Assembly: GCF_024679245.1 (NCBI RefSeq)
Contig: NC_090173.1
Span: 11,852,513 to 11,916,512 of the forward strand
DNA from: Pseudorasbora parva
Taxonomy: Eukaryota > Chordata > Actinopteri > Cypriniformes > Gobionidae
Direction: 5' to 3'
Length of the DNA: 64,000 nt
The notes beneath the pieces are model-generated. The model ran no database searches and was not told where the DNA came from. It saw only the letters and a program-made list of their open reading frames with translations. Of the stretch, positions 23,480-35,560 are shown in pieces; the stretch's first letter is position 1; the number at the start of each line of letters is the position of its first letter. Position numbers and translations under genes: made by a program.

Positions 23480-23965
23480 CTAGCCTAGAAATCTAGATGC
23501 ACCCTAGCGGCAGCAAATCTAATCTGCCGCGAGTGTCGTCTAGCAACTCTCAATACCCTTCTGAGCTGTAATTGCCAAACTCTTGACGGGCCAATCACAG
23601 CGTGTATAAAGTCGGTGGACGGGGCCATAATGACGACGGCCGAGTTGCGTTTGCGTGCTTCTAGTAAACACAGAAACTGGCGAACGGCGGCGGTCTTTCG
23701 AATCAGCTCTGCCCGCGACTCTGGAAGACTTGGAGTTAAGCTTTTCTCTGAGAAAAGAACAAAGAGCGGCACTGAAGTCATTCTTAAGAAGGAAAGATGT
23801 GTTTGGAGTTTTGCCGACCGGATACGGCGAATGGTTAATCTATCAACAAGCTCTGTTTCACCTTCGTTGCTCTGGTTGGTGTAGCGCTATCCTATCGCGT
23901 GCAGAGGGAGTTTGAAAGACGTTTATCCGCCCCTCGGATTGAGCCCTGTCAATGGTGAGTTTCCA
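23480..23965 (+). mobile_element. Dispersed element fragment carrying a helicase-like exon
   Basis: It starts near CCTAGAAATCTAGATGCACC and includes GGGCCAATCACAGCG. I recall this kind of block as dispersed in zebrafish, but cannot name the family. A reliable opposite end is not visible; the block stops where the Tc1-like fragment at 23975 begins. It carries the RecQ-like frame listed next. Confidence 0.45.
23655..23914 (+). pseudogene. RecQ-helicase-like N-terminal fragment, Walker A destroyed
   Basis: The 86-codon frame contains, at residues 31-64 (23745-23846), SLRKEQRAALKSFLRRKD followed by VFGVLPTGYGEWLIYQ. This matches the layout of RecQ-family motif 0 (the Q motif, upstream LxxEQ) followed by motif I (LPTGxGKSxxYQ). 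The essential Lys-Ser of the nucleotide-binding loop is replaced by Glu-Trp, so ATP binding would fail. After YQ the family resemblance stops (QALFHLRCSGW) and no DEVH box or later motifs follow. The start ATG is arbitrary. Family RecQ helicases unwind DNA in repair, and many dispersed fish copies are probably transposon-borne (inference). It could instead be an exon of a decayed host duplicate. Confidence 0.6.
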
Positions 23966-23974
23966 GAACAAACA

Positions 23975-24128
23975 TTTTCCTTCCCACAGACTTCCCACTG
24001 AGGTGCCTTGATACAGCACTCTGGGAACAGCCTATTCGTTCAGAAATGTCTTTCTGTGTCTTACCCTCTCGCTTAAGGGCGTCAATGATGGCCTTCTGGA
24101 CAGCAGTCAGGTCGGCAGTCTTACCCAT
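23975..24128 (-). pseudogene. Tc1-like transposase head, 51 intact codons then truncated
   Basis: The frame starts at the ATG whose complement is 24126-24128. It reads MGKTADLTAVQKAIIDALKR and continues through EGKTQKDISERIGCSQSAVS to a GKSVGRK end, where element homology stops. This is the first helix-turn-helix of the paired-like DNA-binding domain that recognises the transposon's repeats. No stop or frameshift occurs in the surviving part, unlike all other transposase remnants here, but the second helix-turn-helix and the entire DDE core are missing. Confidence 0.82.
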
Positions 24129-24457
24129 GATTGCGGTTTTGAGTAATGAACCAGGCTGGGAGTTTTTAAAAGCCTCAGGAATCTTTTGCAGGTGTTTAGA
24201 GTTAATTAGTTGATTCAGATGATTAGGTTAATAGCTCGTTTAGAGAACCTTTTCATGATATGCTAATTTTTTGAGACAGGAATTTTGGGTTTTCATGAGC
24301 TGTATGCCAAAATCATCAGTATTAAAACAATAAAAGAGCTGAAATATTTCAGTTGGTGTGCAATGAATCAAAAATATATGAAAGTTTAATTTTAATCATT
24401 ACATTATGGAAAATAATGACCTTTATCACAATATGCTAATTTTTTGAGAAGGACCTG
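23975..24457 (-). mobile_element. Tc1-like transposon, 5' portion only (minus strand)
   Basis: The outer end at 24457 reads CAGGTCCTTCTCAAAAAATT going inward, followed by TA outside (24458-24459). A second copy of the CAAAAAATTAGCATAT block lies about 170 bp inside (near 24263), which is the inner direct repeat typical of IR/DR-type Tc1 elements. The element is cut off at about 23975, just after the transposase head. No other end is present. Confidence 0.85.
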
Positions 24458-25407
<950 letters not shown>

Positions 25408-25413
25408 TTTCAA

Positions 25414-26866
25414 ACACTTTCTAAAGATTATCTGTAAGTAATGAACATAACTTTGGTCTGCTCCTCACACAAAGCATCATGTGACTTCAGATGATTTGGA
25501 ATATAATGCATTAGTCATATTGTTATGAAACGGAAAATGTATTTAAAAATACAAAAAAAATCACATACATAAGTATTCACAGCCTTTGCTCAATACTTTG
25601 TTGAAGCACCTTTGGCACCAATAACAGCCTCAAGTCTTTTTGAGTATGATGCTTCAAGCTTGGCTCAGCTATTGTTGGGCAGTTTCTCCCGTTCTTCTTC
25701 GCAGGACCTCTCGAGCTCCATCAGGTTGGATGGGGAGCGTCGGTGCACAGCCATCTTCAGATCTCCAGAGATGTTCAATCAGGTTCAAGTCTGACCTCTG
25801 GCTGGGCCACTCAAGGACATTCACAGAGTTGTCCCGTAGCCACTCCTTTGTTATTGGCTGTGTGTTTAGGGTCGTTTTCCTGTTGTAAGATGAACCTTCG
25901 CCCCAGTCTGAGGTCCAGAGCGCTCTGGAGCAGGTTTTCATCAAGGATGTCTCTGTACATTGCTGCATTCATCTTTCCCTCGATCCTGACTCGTCTCCCA
26001 GTTCCTGCCGCTGAAAAACTTCCCCACAGCATGATGCTGCCACCACCACGCTTCACTGTAGGGATGGTATTGTCCAGGTGACGAGTGGTGCCTGGTTTCC
26101 TCCAGACATGACGCTTGCCATTCAGGCCAAAGAGTTCAATCTTTGTTTCATCAGACTAGAGAATTTAGTTTCTCATGGTCTGAGAGTCCTTCAGGGGCCT
26201 TTTGGCAAACTCCAGACGGGCTTTTACTGAGGATACAGGCCTGATTGGTGGAGCGCTGCAGAGATGGTTGTTCTTCTGGAAGGTTCTCCTCTCTCCACAG
26301 AGAAACGCTGGAGTCAGATCGGCCATTGGGTTCTTGGTCATCTCCCTGATTAAGGCCCTTCTCCTCCAATCGCTCAGTTTGTACGGCGGCAGCTCTAGCA
26401 AGAGTCCTGGTGGGTCCAAACTTCTTCCGTTTACGGATGATGGAGGCCACAGAAATGTTTCATGGCTTGGTTTGTGCTCTGACCTGCATTATTAACTGTG
26501 GGACCTTATATAGACAGGTGTGTGCCTTTCCAAATCATGTCCAATCAACTGAATTTACCACAGGTGTACTCCAGTCAAGCTGTAGAAACATCTCAAGGAT
26601 GATCAGTCGGAACAGGAGCACCTGAGCTCAATTTTGAGTGTCATGGCAAAGGATGTGAATACTTATGAATTAAATGTGATTTAATTTTTTTTTTTTTTTT
26701 TACAAATTTGCAAAGATTTCAAACAAACTTTTTTTTCCACGTTATCATTATGGGATATTGTTTGTAGAATTTTGAGGAAAATAATGAATTTTATCAATTT
26801 TGGAGTAATGCTGTAACATTAAATGTGGAACAAGTGAAGCGCTGTGAATACTTTCCGGATGCACTG
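25414..26866 (-). mobile_element. Deleted Tc1-like transposon (copy B), inverted relative to copy A
   Basis: The 5' end (right side) is intact: reading inward from 26866 it is CAGTGCATCCGGAAAGTATT, with TA outside at 26867-26868. The 3' end (left side) lacks this repeat. It ends with the same 150-bp tail as copy A (ACACTTTCTAAAGATTATCT on the + strand), which is not the usual end. The start of the transposase is deleted, so the untranslated leader (AGAGCACAAACCAAGCCATG) runs almost directly into the ATCCGTAAACGGAAGAAG region. The terminal repeat and leader are the parts missing from copy A. Confidence 0.88.
25591..26440 (-). pseudogene. Tc1-like transposase pseudogene (copy B), second catalytic Asp changed
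   Basis: Remnants are read on the minus strand. From about 26440, RKRKKFGPTRTLARAAAVQT gives the helix-turn-helix. After the same linker deletion as copy A, the catalytic core begins at 26056 ([18 protein letters not shown]). There the second catalytic Asp is replaced: [12 protein letters not shown] against [12 protein letters not shown] in copy A. The frame then shifts at the same place as in copy A (HTANNKG versus KEWLRDN in frame 25669-25968), and LNLIEHLW with the catalytic Glu follows. The stop is the TGA at 25591-25593 (complement). The shared frameshift shows that the lesion predates the divergence of the two copies. Confidence 0.85.
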
Positions 26867-27835
26867 TATGTGTGTGTGTGTGTGTATATGTATTTTTTTA
26901 AGTGTAATATCTTTCTTAGAATTACACTTTATGCCAAAAAGGTTCTATATATCGTAAGGAGAAATTTCTTAATTTCTTAAATTATTGATTAATAATTTTA
27001 TCTTTAACAGGCTATAATAAAATGTTTACGTGCTGTTTAATAAAAAAAAATATTACAATTAAAAATGAAATCCATAAAATTAACTCCTAAAAGAATCTAA
27101 ATATGATGCGTCTGACGGAACCCTTTAAGCTTCCATATAGAACCTTTTCTTCTAACTTAATGGGAACATTATCAAAACGTTTTTAGAACATATTTGTGAG
27201 CCGGGGAGGGATGTGTCTAAATATAAAAGCATTCTGCTGCTCCTCTATGGAAATATCCTCGGCAACAGTGCATCGCTGCTTTTCCCTGCCAATAACACGA
27301 TCGCTGACACAATCGCGAGCGTATGTGTGCTTCCTTTAGATATTTTCGTCTATAGCAGCGATGTTCCTCATGTCCTTCGGGCCCTAAACGCCTACGCCGC
27401 CCCCTCCGAGAGAACGACAGCGAGGAAGAGGAAGGGTTGTAGTTGTAGATGTGGAGGCTTTTGAACAGAAGTTGCGAGTGTGTGGGCAGAGGTGAGATCG
27501 AACATGACGAGCTGCTCTTTTTGTTGTTTACAAAAGTAAACGCACAATCACACACGGAGATTGACAGAAGCGTCTGTGTTTTTACTGCCCAGACAGTACG
27601 AGCTTGTTTATGGTTAACAGGAATATTGAACTAAAAAAAAAAAGTACTCTACTCACCCTCATGTCGCTTGAAACCTGTATGACTGACTTTCTTTTGTGGA
27701 GCACAACGGGAGGCTGGGGCTGTCGAAGGACAAGAAAGCACTATAAACATAGCATTAAACATTGATAAAACAACATGATATTGATCAGCTGTGTCATGAA
27801 ACAGCTGTTTAGCAGCTATGGTGGAGGCCTACACA
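26867..27835. other. Non-coding or unrecognised, GC-richer block at 27200-27600
   Basis: 27213-27464 (+) and 27217-27555 (-) are open for 83 and 112 codons on a GC-richer background. Neither shows a recognisable domain, so neither is called a gene. 27648-27720 (ACTCACCCTCATGTCGCTTG onward) is a fragment of a common cyprinid repeat. Confidence 0.45.
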
Positions 27836-28022
27836 CACTGTAAAAAAAATTCAGGTCTCCAATTGAAAATTTCACATCGAAATTTTGAACTTTTGAATTG
27901 AATTTCTTTTAAATAAATTGCAAAAATTCACAGAATTTCAATTCGGCCAACTGAAAAATTTAGATGTGATCAGTCACTAGAAAATTATAAATTGGAGCAA
28001 TTTATTTTTTATTTTTACAGTG
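27836..28022. mobile_element. Short hairpin MITE with CACTGTAAA ends (different core)
   Basis: It begins CACTGTAAAAAAAATTC and ends TATTTTTACAGTG. The core (CTCCAATTGAAAATTTC, ATTCAATTCGGCCAACTG) is unrelated to the four larger CACTGTAAA elements. 187 bp, non-coding. Confidence 0.7.
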
Positions 28023-29940
28023 CATATATTAGCACCGGTTTTCAGATTTTAGATATCAAAACCCTGCAAAAATATAAAAGATGCTTTATATTTCATATAC
28101 TTAATATTTTGAGTAAATGAGTATAAAAACTTAAGTGCGATGTTATAAAGAAATCTAAATTAACTAAATGTTCCCTTAATTAAATAACTGTAATTTTATA
28201 GTCATTATATTAAATTTAACAGCTAAAATGTAATCTAAAAATATTTACACACTTAATTTTCCCCCCCGACACAAAGCCTTAAAATACCCTCATTAAAACA
28301 ACACACTTTTAGCTTGACCGTCCAAATTAACAGCTAAAATGTAATCTAAAAATATTTATCTTTAAATAGTATAATAATAATAATATAAATAAATAATATA
28401 ATAATATATTCACTTTTTTCACAAATAAGAAAACAAAATCTAAATAAATAATTGCACTTATTCTCATGAATTCTGGCCAGACTTTAAAAAGCAGATTTTA
28501 ATAGTAATCATATTATTCGTAAGCATAAATTGGCTGTTATATTGGCATTTTACTAAAGGACATTTCTAAAATATTATTGAAAAATACTTAAAGTACTATT
28601 TATCTCATATTAACGCTTTTTTCAACAAATAAGTTCAAATTAAATAATTGCAATTTATCTCATGATTTCTGGCCAGTCTTTAAAAATATTTTACATTATC
28701 ATTGTATTAAAGCAAATTGCTGCAGTATTATATACAATATTTACTATTTATTTAAAGGACTATGTATCTGATATTAGCACTTTTTTTCAACAAATAAAAT
28801 GCTTTAATAATTGCAATCAATCTTATGATTTCTGACCGGTCTTTAAAAACACAGATTGTATTAGTAATCAGATGTTTAATAACATTTAATTAATATCCTA
28901 AGTCTGAAAGTCCCCAAATCACTTTCGAATAGTTTAGAGACCCCATAGAAACCACCAATCGATCTGATTCACAAAATCATGTTTTGATGAACATTGACAG
29001 CTTGAAACCTGACCTTTTGCTATGCAAATCATACGGGTTTGGAACGACTCAAGGCCAATGAAAGATTTCTAAAGCGACACACTGGAGATTAAATCTTCTG
29101 TGTTTAATGCCGTAACTTGCTGATTTCCATCACAGCGGTTGCGGCTTGAAAAGTGTGTCGCCCGTAGAGGAAGTGAGTGTTTCTTCATAAAGGCCTCTAC
29201 TCTATCTGTAAGACGAGTTGAATTTAAGGTCATGGGAGCGACCTCATAAACCAGGAAATCATGTGCAGAGGACCTGCTGCTTACACTCATAACTATAACT
29301 TAGAGATGAATGTTAAAACCGTCCTGGTTCATGTGGTAACTAGGTCATTACCGAATCGCTCAGTGTAGTTCTTGCACATCAGATTTAATTCGCCTACATT
29401 AAAAGAGAGAAATTATCTATAATAAGTATAGAGCTTTAACATGAATAAATATAGATTACTAATTGTATGCAATTCACACTTCACTGGGAGTTTGACTGAC
29501 AGGTGATCTGACCAATCACAATCCGCCATCCGCTGAATCCGCCATTGTTGTCCGACAAAGCAGTCAAACGAGTTCGTAGATTAACATCGGTGGACTTGAA
29601 CTAATTTCTTTCTGTCTTTGAAACAACGTTCCTTCTGAAGATCATTCATGTTTATTTGATAGTATAAATTAACTTGAAGTAAGAGATGATTGGTGGGTGA
29701 CCTGTCACCACACATTAAAGAGCCACAAAACTTTATTGTTTACATTTCTTTAAAATAAAAAAAAAATTGGGGCTGAGACATCGTTTCATATTAAAAGTAA
29801 CCTGCTCTGTCCTGTCTGTCTGTGTTGTCAGTATCCTCTTTGCCTTTTTTTGCCTTTACCTCTTGTTTTTTTTAACTGTGTGAGAACGTGTGCGTGGTTA
29901 ATGTCATCAGTTTTGCCGCATTAATTTCATTAGTTTTGTC
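28023..29940. other. AT-rich stretch, no gene recognised
   Basis: Contains the diverged tandem repeats listed at 28410-28900. AACAGCTAAAATGTAATC is duplicated at about 28219 and 28329. A 73-codon reverse frame at 29069-29290 (MSVSSRSSAHDFLVYEVA) has no known match that I recognise. 29500-29600 is GC-richer with ATCCGCCATCCGCTGAATCC. Confidence 0.55.
28410..28900. repeat. Three diverged tandem units of about 170-200 bp
   Basis: The module TTTTTTCAACAAATAA...AATAATTGCA...CTCATGATTTCTGGCCAG...TCTTTAAAAA recurs starting at about 28410, 28612 and 28778, with substantial divergence. It was not matched to a known family. Confidence 0.6.
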
Positions 29941-30870
29941 CATAAACTGTAAAAAAAAATATGGACGTAGTGTCCGAACGTCACCCATAGGATTCCAATA
30001 AGCCGATCTGAAGCTTAAAGTAGGGGCGAGCTGGGCGTCGCCATCTTGTGAGCGAGTCATCGCGTGTCACTCCCGGATAACAGAAAATTAGCAAAATGGC
30101 GGGATGTGGGCGGGGCTTAGGTGACGCAATGACTATCCAGTTGTTAAGGTTGACGTCACGCGGCAGCGCTTCCGGGTCCAACCGCTCTATCTTATACCAC
30201 AAGAAAAACTACAAACGGTGCTAATACACACACACACAATATGGTGTAATACTACAAAAAAAGTTATAATAATAACCTTTTTCTCCATACCAAACTTCCA
30301 GATGGCCAGACAGTGATTCATCTTTTATAAATCGTTAAAATATTAATGTCTGTAACCATAGAGAATGTTGTGTAGACTCAAAAGTATTTCAAATGTTTAA
30401 CTTTTTTAAATGTTTGATGTTTAATATTAAAAAATAGCGCTCATAAACGGGCGTCAATGGCATTCTCAAGTGAAACCAGTTGAGGCTTGGACCCAGAAAC
30501 GCCGTTCCTTAAGTCACGACTTAACAAGCGAAAAGACGGCGGATAAATGGCTATCCACCTGTCACTCAAAGTAACCACACCCTTAATTATGCAGAACTTT
30601 AAGGCTTTATATAACGTAAATGATTGAGTTATAAAAACATTCACCCCCTCACAGTTGTCATGAAGGGCAAAATTAGCCGTATAGACCAAAACCACAATTT
30701 GTCCCAGACTGTAAACATGTTTTTTTCTGCTGTAAAGTTGGGCATTTTAACATGAGGCTCAATGAGATTCTGCTCCTTCTGGAGTCTGCCTCTAGTGGCC
30801 AGTCGATGAATTGCAGTTTACATTACTTCCGTATCGGCTTCAAGAGAGATCGGGGGAGGTTGCCGCTTGG
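29941..30870. repeat. Dispersed cyprinid-type repeat (about 930 bp)
   Basis: The left block has TATGGACGTAGTGTCCGAAC, CGTCGCCATCTTGTGAGCGA and GGTGACGCAATGACTATCC. The right block has CATGAGGCTCAATGAGATTC and GTCTGCCTCTAGTGGCCAG. I know such blocks as repeated in zebrafish, but I cannot name the family or read clean termini. The limits are approximate. No gene. Confidence 0.5.
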
Positions 30871-31226
30871 TGTGACTGTGTGGTGTGAGAGCGCGGCTTG
30901 TCGGACATAGCAACAGTAACTAAAGGAGGCGGGTCTTTGCAAAGCGGTCAATTAGCTACCAGTAAAAAAAAGAAGAAAAAAAGTTATTGGTGCAATATAT
31001 ATAGGTTATATTAGTGCTGTCAAAATTAGCGCATTAACACATACAATTTTCAGTTCAATGCGTTAAAAATATGTAACAATTAATGCATTATCCGATTTTT
31101 CTGTCATCTTTGGCTAGTGTAACATTATATGATCACACTCTTATTCATTCAAATGTTTTTAAACCGTTTAAGCACGACAAGACCAAAGAGAACGTGCTGA
31201 CTGTGAATAACCTGACTATGTGACAA
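30871..31226. other. Non-coding, with a possible transposon end at 31012
   Basis: TATTAGTGCTGTCAAAATTAGCGCATTA at 31008-31035 looks like one end of a DNA element, but no partner end is visible within 2 kb. Confidence 0.35.
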
Positions 31227-31265
31227 ACACACACACACACACAGAGAGAGAGCGAGAGAGAGAGC

Positions 31266-31297
<32 letters not shown>

Positions 31298-31299
31298 GC

Positions 31300-31334
<35 letters not shown>

Positions 31335-31352
31335 CGAGCGAGCGAGCGAGCG

Positions 31353-31405
<53 letters not shown>
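31227..31405. repeat. (CA)n(GA)n compound microsatellite
   Basis: A short CA run followed by about 160 bp of GA with GAGC interruptions. Frames reading SLSLS or ERERE are artefacts. Confidence 0.97.
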
Positions 31406-31407
<2 letters not shown>

Positions 31408-32010
31408 CGTGTACATAGACAGTCAGAATCGAGTTCTCTTTCACGCTTGAATGGACAATAACACAAACAATTATGCCAAATTTACGATTTTGTGGCGTAT
31501 TCTCAAAAGAGCAGTCTTTAATGAGTTAAATAAAGCCTTAAATGAGCTTAAAGTGGTGTGAGGGAATGAGATGTGCGTGACAGCGCATCAAAACCACGTC
31601 ATGTTCGGCAGCGGCGGATTTCAGCTCTGAAACGTACAGGATATTCCTATATTAGCATGACCTTTTATATATCAAAAGCTCAAGGGAAAGTTGATTTCTC
31701 AATTCATCACCGCTTTAAAGTTCACCACAGAACAAAGGGAACAGAGAACATTGCAGCTTAAATCAGGATTAATTATGTTTCATTTATATTTAATGCAGGT
31801 AAGAAGGTAAAGTGTGAGATAACCTTCTTACCTTCTTATATTCAACTTCTATATATTGATTATATATAAAGCCACGGGTAAATATGACATTTATTATAAT
31901 GGGTTTATGTGAGATTTTCAAGTACACTTCAATTTAAAGTTATTTTATTGAAGCCTAATAAATGTTAAAAATTGATAAGCTTTCAATAATGTTGAATGTC
32001 TATCATTAAT
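31406..32010. other. AT-rich stretch, nothing recognised
   Basis: No motif-bearing frame. A small inverted pair, TAAGAAGGTAAAG and CTTACCTTCTTA, lies at 31798-31838. Confidence 0.6.
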
Positions 32011-32093
32011 GTGTGTGTGTGTGTGTGTATGTGTGTGTTTTAATCAACATCGACATCAGTAACTGATACTGATGTCGATTAAAACACACACGC

Positions 32094-32142
<49 letters not shown>
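32011..32142. repeat. (GT)n - hairpin core - (CA)n
   Basis: A GT run (32011-32038) and a CA run (32084-32142) flank a dyad: GTTTTAATCAACATCGACAT, then a few bases, then its near-complement ATGTCGATTAAAAC. Together they can form a stem of over 40 bp. Confidence 0.85.
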
Positions 32143-32143
<1 letters not shown>

Positions 32144-32530
32144 TTATGTCCGGTGTCCGAATCATTAGTATCCGGTGATACTGGCCTTCAATCATAAAAA
32201 GATGCTATTACATAACAAATATTTAAAATATACTGTATTTAAGCTGTTTCAAAATTAATGTAGAGAGTAACTGTGCAATTATTACAATCTAAAAATAAAA
32301 TAAAAACTCAAAAATAAAAAATTAAAACTGAAATATTTGCTATTAGTTAGTACAAAAGTGTAATTGATTGACAGAGCTATACAGGCGCTGGTCATATAAT
32401 TAGATTATCATTCAAAAAGGGAGACTTGTATATTATATTCATTCATTCTGATATATTTCAAATGTTTCTTTATTTTAATTTTAATGATTATAACTGACAA
32501 CTAAGGAAAATCCCAAATTCAGTATATACA
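32143..32530. other. AT-rich stretch, nothing recognised
   Basis: No recognisable frame or repeat end. Confidence 0.6.
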
Positions 32531-32795
<265 letters not shown>

Positions 32796-33604
32796 GAGAT
32801 AAGCTAATTAATGTGGAGCAGTTCAGATCACTTGGATTTTGAAGAAATTGATGACAAATGTTTGAATTCATATTGAGATCTCAGATTTTCGATCGCAGGC
32901 TTTGGTTTGGGACATAGTAGAGACACATGAGATGATTACAGGGATACTTGTTTCGGGATAAACGTCTGAGAAGCAGATAACTCGAGCAAGAGTCTCCATT
33001 TAATCTCATTGCCTTGTAACTGTGATATGTGAATGAATAATTTTTTTCCCACAGACATCGAACTGTTTGTATCATTAAAGCTCTGGTGATGGGTTGCCAT
33101 GGGTAACGGGTTAGGTACGTCTGAATATTTCCACTTTGCATAAATCATTTTACAGCCTGATCAGATGGTAATAGATTTACATATGATGGAGAAAATATCT
33201 CAAGGGCGCCTGACTCACCCGAGTGAACACCTCTTCAAACTCATGGAGAGTTTTTCAATGAAACGCTTTTCAGTTTATTCGCTTTTTGAGTCACCTTCAC
33301 ATTTTTGATACAGCCACATTCATCCGGTTTTCACATTCAACTAAGGAATTTCACAGCTATAACTGCGGTTACTGAAGTCACTGAATTAAGGCCACAAAAT
33401 GCAGAGTAAATATGTTGACAAGACTTTTGAATAATGGATGTTGTTGCCTAGAGTTTTTGCTTCAAACTGAAGTGAAAACCATTCTGCTACTTATTCACAT
33501 GAAACTATATATTGATTTACATTTTGTAAGGCACATTTAGTTTACAAACCCATATGCAAAGAGACATAAATAATGCTGTGATTCACACCTGGAAGGACAA
33601 AAGA
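32796..33604. other. Non-coding stretch, nothing recognised
   Basis: ACGTCTGAGAAGCAG and CATTTAATCTCATTGC (32965-33015) recur as GATCTGAGAAGCAGG and CATTTAATCTCATTGC at 42313-42363, so this is a dispersed motif pair. No gene. Confidence 0.5.
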
Positions 33605-33974
33605 ACTAGCCTGGATGCCAGCCGAACTAAGCCCCGCCCACAGAATTTTTAGGTCGTGCAATTCGGTCTGGCCTCGCTCCATAGAGGAGTAATTATCCCC
33701 GAACAAAAACTGTTCGGACCAATGAAATCATCAGGGCGGGCTTTAGACGATGACGGACAGATGATGAACAGTAACGTAATCATCACGTCATCAAAGGGGC
33801 TTGGGTTATATTTGTTCGAATCCTAAACGGAGAGCTTGTTTGTATCTGCATTCACCTTCACTATTTCTCTCAGAAATGATGATCATGTTGGGTAAGTACT
33901 CTGTGTATCATTACAATATTTTCCAACACTGGCAAAGATCGCGTATTCCAGCCTGATTTCAGCGCGCGTGCAGA

Positions 33975-34202
33975 CAGGGTTGCCAAGTGTTTACAACAAA
34001 ACCCGCTAACTACTAGCCCTAAACAATAGCTTCTCAGGGGGTTCTCCGGGGGGAAAATGGCGTTTGGGGGTAAAATGTGTGTTATTTTGGCAAGGTTGCT
34101 GCTAAAATTCACACTCATGGGTCTATATATCACATAATAGTCGCTTCAACCCGCGGACATATAAAACAACCCGCGGAAAAAAACTCAGACTTGGCAACAC
34201 AG
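33975..34202. mobile_element. Small hAT-like MITE, 228 bp
   Basis: The left end is CAGGGTTGCCAAGTG and the right end, read inward, is CTGTGTTGCCAAGTC. The interior has an AAAACCCGCTAAC / CAACCCGCGG theme. The flanking 8 bases (CGTGCAGA and TGCAGTTA) do not match cleanly, so the target duplication is unproven. Confidence 0.55.
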
Positions 34203-34270
34203 TGCAGTTAAGCTCTGTTTACATTTGACAATGCGTCTCTCCGTTGCTCTGATTGGTTGTTGGTCTATCC

Positions 34271-35560
34271 CAGCCTTTCTCAAAGTGGGTGCCGCGGCAC
34301 ACTGGGGTGCCCCCTGACTGTGTTAGGGGTGCCGCCAAAAAATTACGTAGGCGACAAAATAAAAATAAAAAATCTGAAATTTCATATATAAAATATATTT
34401 GAATTTACATAAATACATTCTTCTTCTTTTTAACCCTTTCGCACGTACGATCACACATTCACACGTGATTAGAACGGTCAGTGCATCACGTTCATTCAAA
34501 TGTAACGTTAAATTCAAATGTGCTTTCGCGTTGGCTTGCCCTGAGCCAGAGACAGGCGCGCTCAGATCTGTCATATATCACAACTTTTCAGTGTTTTCAG
34601 CCACATAATGTTTATTTTAGGTTTCATACATATACGTACTAAAAAACAATACATTTAGAGTTTGTAAAATACACAATGACGAAAAATGAAGAGGCAATAA
34701 TAATCCTTTCCATTATAATTAGTTTTATTCATATCAGATACACATTGTGTAAGTAACTTTAAAGTTTACTCTATTCTTCTCCCAGTTCACCTGCCACTTA
34801 CTTTTATGTATTTTGGGAGAAGTGGATGAATTCACGTCTTGTAAATCCAACAGATCCGATTTTCTGAACTGCGACGGCGATGGCGCCCATCGTGCATACA
34901 GCTCAACTTACGCGATCGTTATAAAGGTGTTTAAACGACAAAAAACTTCCACTTGTATATATTTGACAATCGGAATATCAGATATTTCAGGCCATATCTA
35001 ACAAATTTGTGAATATTTTGAATAAAAAAGTAAAAATGACATAAAAGCAGATCATCATTCATTCAGCTCTGTTGTTGCTGCGGTGTGTCACGTGACAAGC
35101 AATGACGCATCACCATGGAAACCATAAAGTGACACATTAATAACGGTCGCTTTAGCTGGGGTGTTTTATGTTTTATTTTTGTCATGTCTGCCCCTTTTTA
35201 TTTTACTTTAACTGCATCCTCCACTTCAGTTTAGTTCTCCTGGTCAGGATTTGTTGTTGAGTTCTTGTAATTGTGCGGTCCACCTCTTACGGTTGTATGG
35301 CATTTGTGTCTCTGATTAATTATTTTGTGAATTACTTTGCAAACCTGTGTTTTTAAAGGTGCTATAAAGTTGTAATTATTATTGTTATTGTTATTTACAG
35401 TTCGTATTATGCTCTGTTCATTACTGTCTAAATAAACAGGACATTTTGCGTTTACATTTGGGTTATGCAGTGTTTTTAAATTATATTTTAAACTGGGGTG
35501 CCTTGAAATTTTAGGCACTTCTGAAAGGTGCCCTGACTGAAAAAAGTTTGAGAAAGGCTG
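34271..35560. mobile_element. hAT-like transposon, 1290 bp, with perfect 8-bp target duplication
   Basis: The left end is CAGCCTTTCTCAAAGTGGGT and the right end, read inward, is CAGCCTTTCTCAAACTTTTT. GTCTATCC is duplicated exactly at 34263-34270 and 35561-35568. It splits the host element at 33605-35647. Subterminal GGTGCC motifs occur at both ends. No transposase frame is found; the 129-codon reverse frame at 35231-35620 crosses the border and is not credible. Confidence 0.93.

Noticed and set aside
27213..27555. Open frames on both strands in a GC-richer block
   Set aside because: Neither 83 codons (+) nor 112 codons (-) resembles a known protein, and length alone is not convincing.
31145..31466. 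Overlapping SLSLSLS and ERERER frames
   Set aside because: GA/CT microsatellite.
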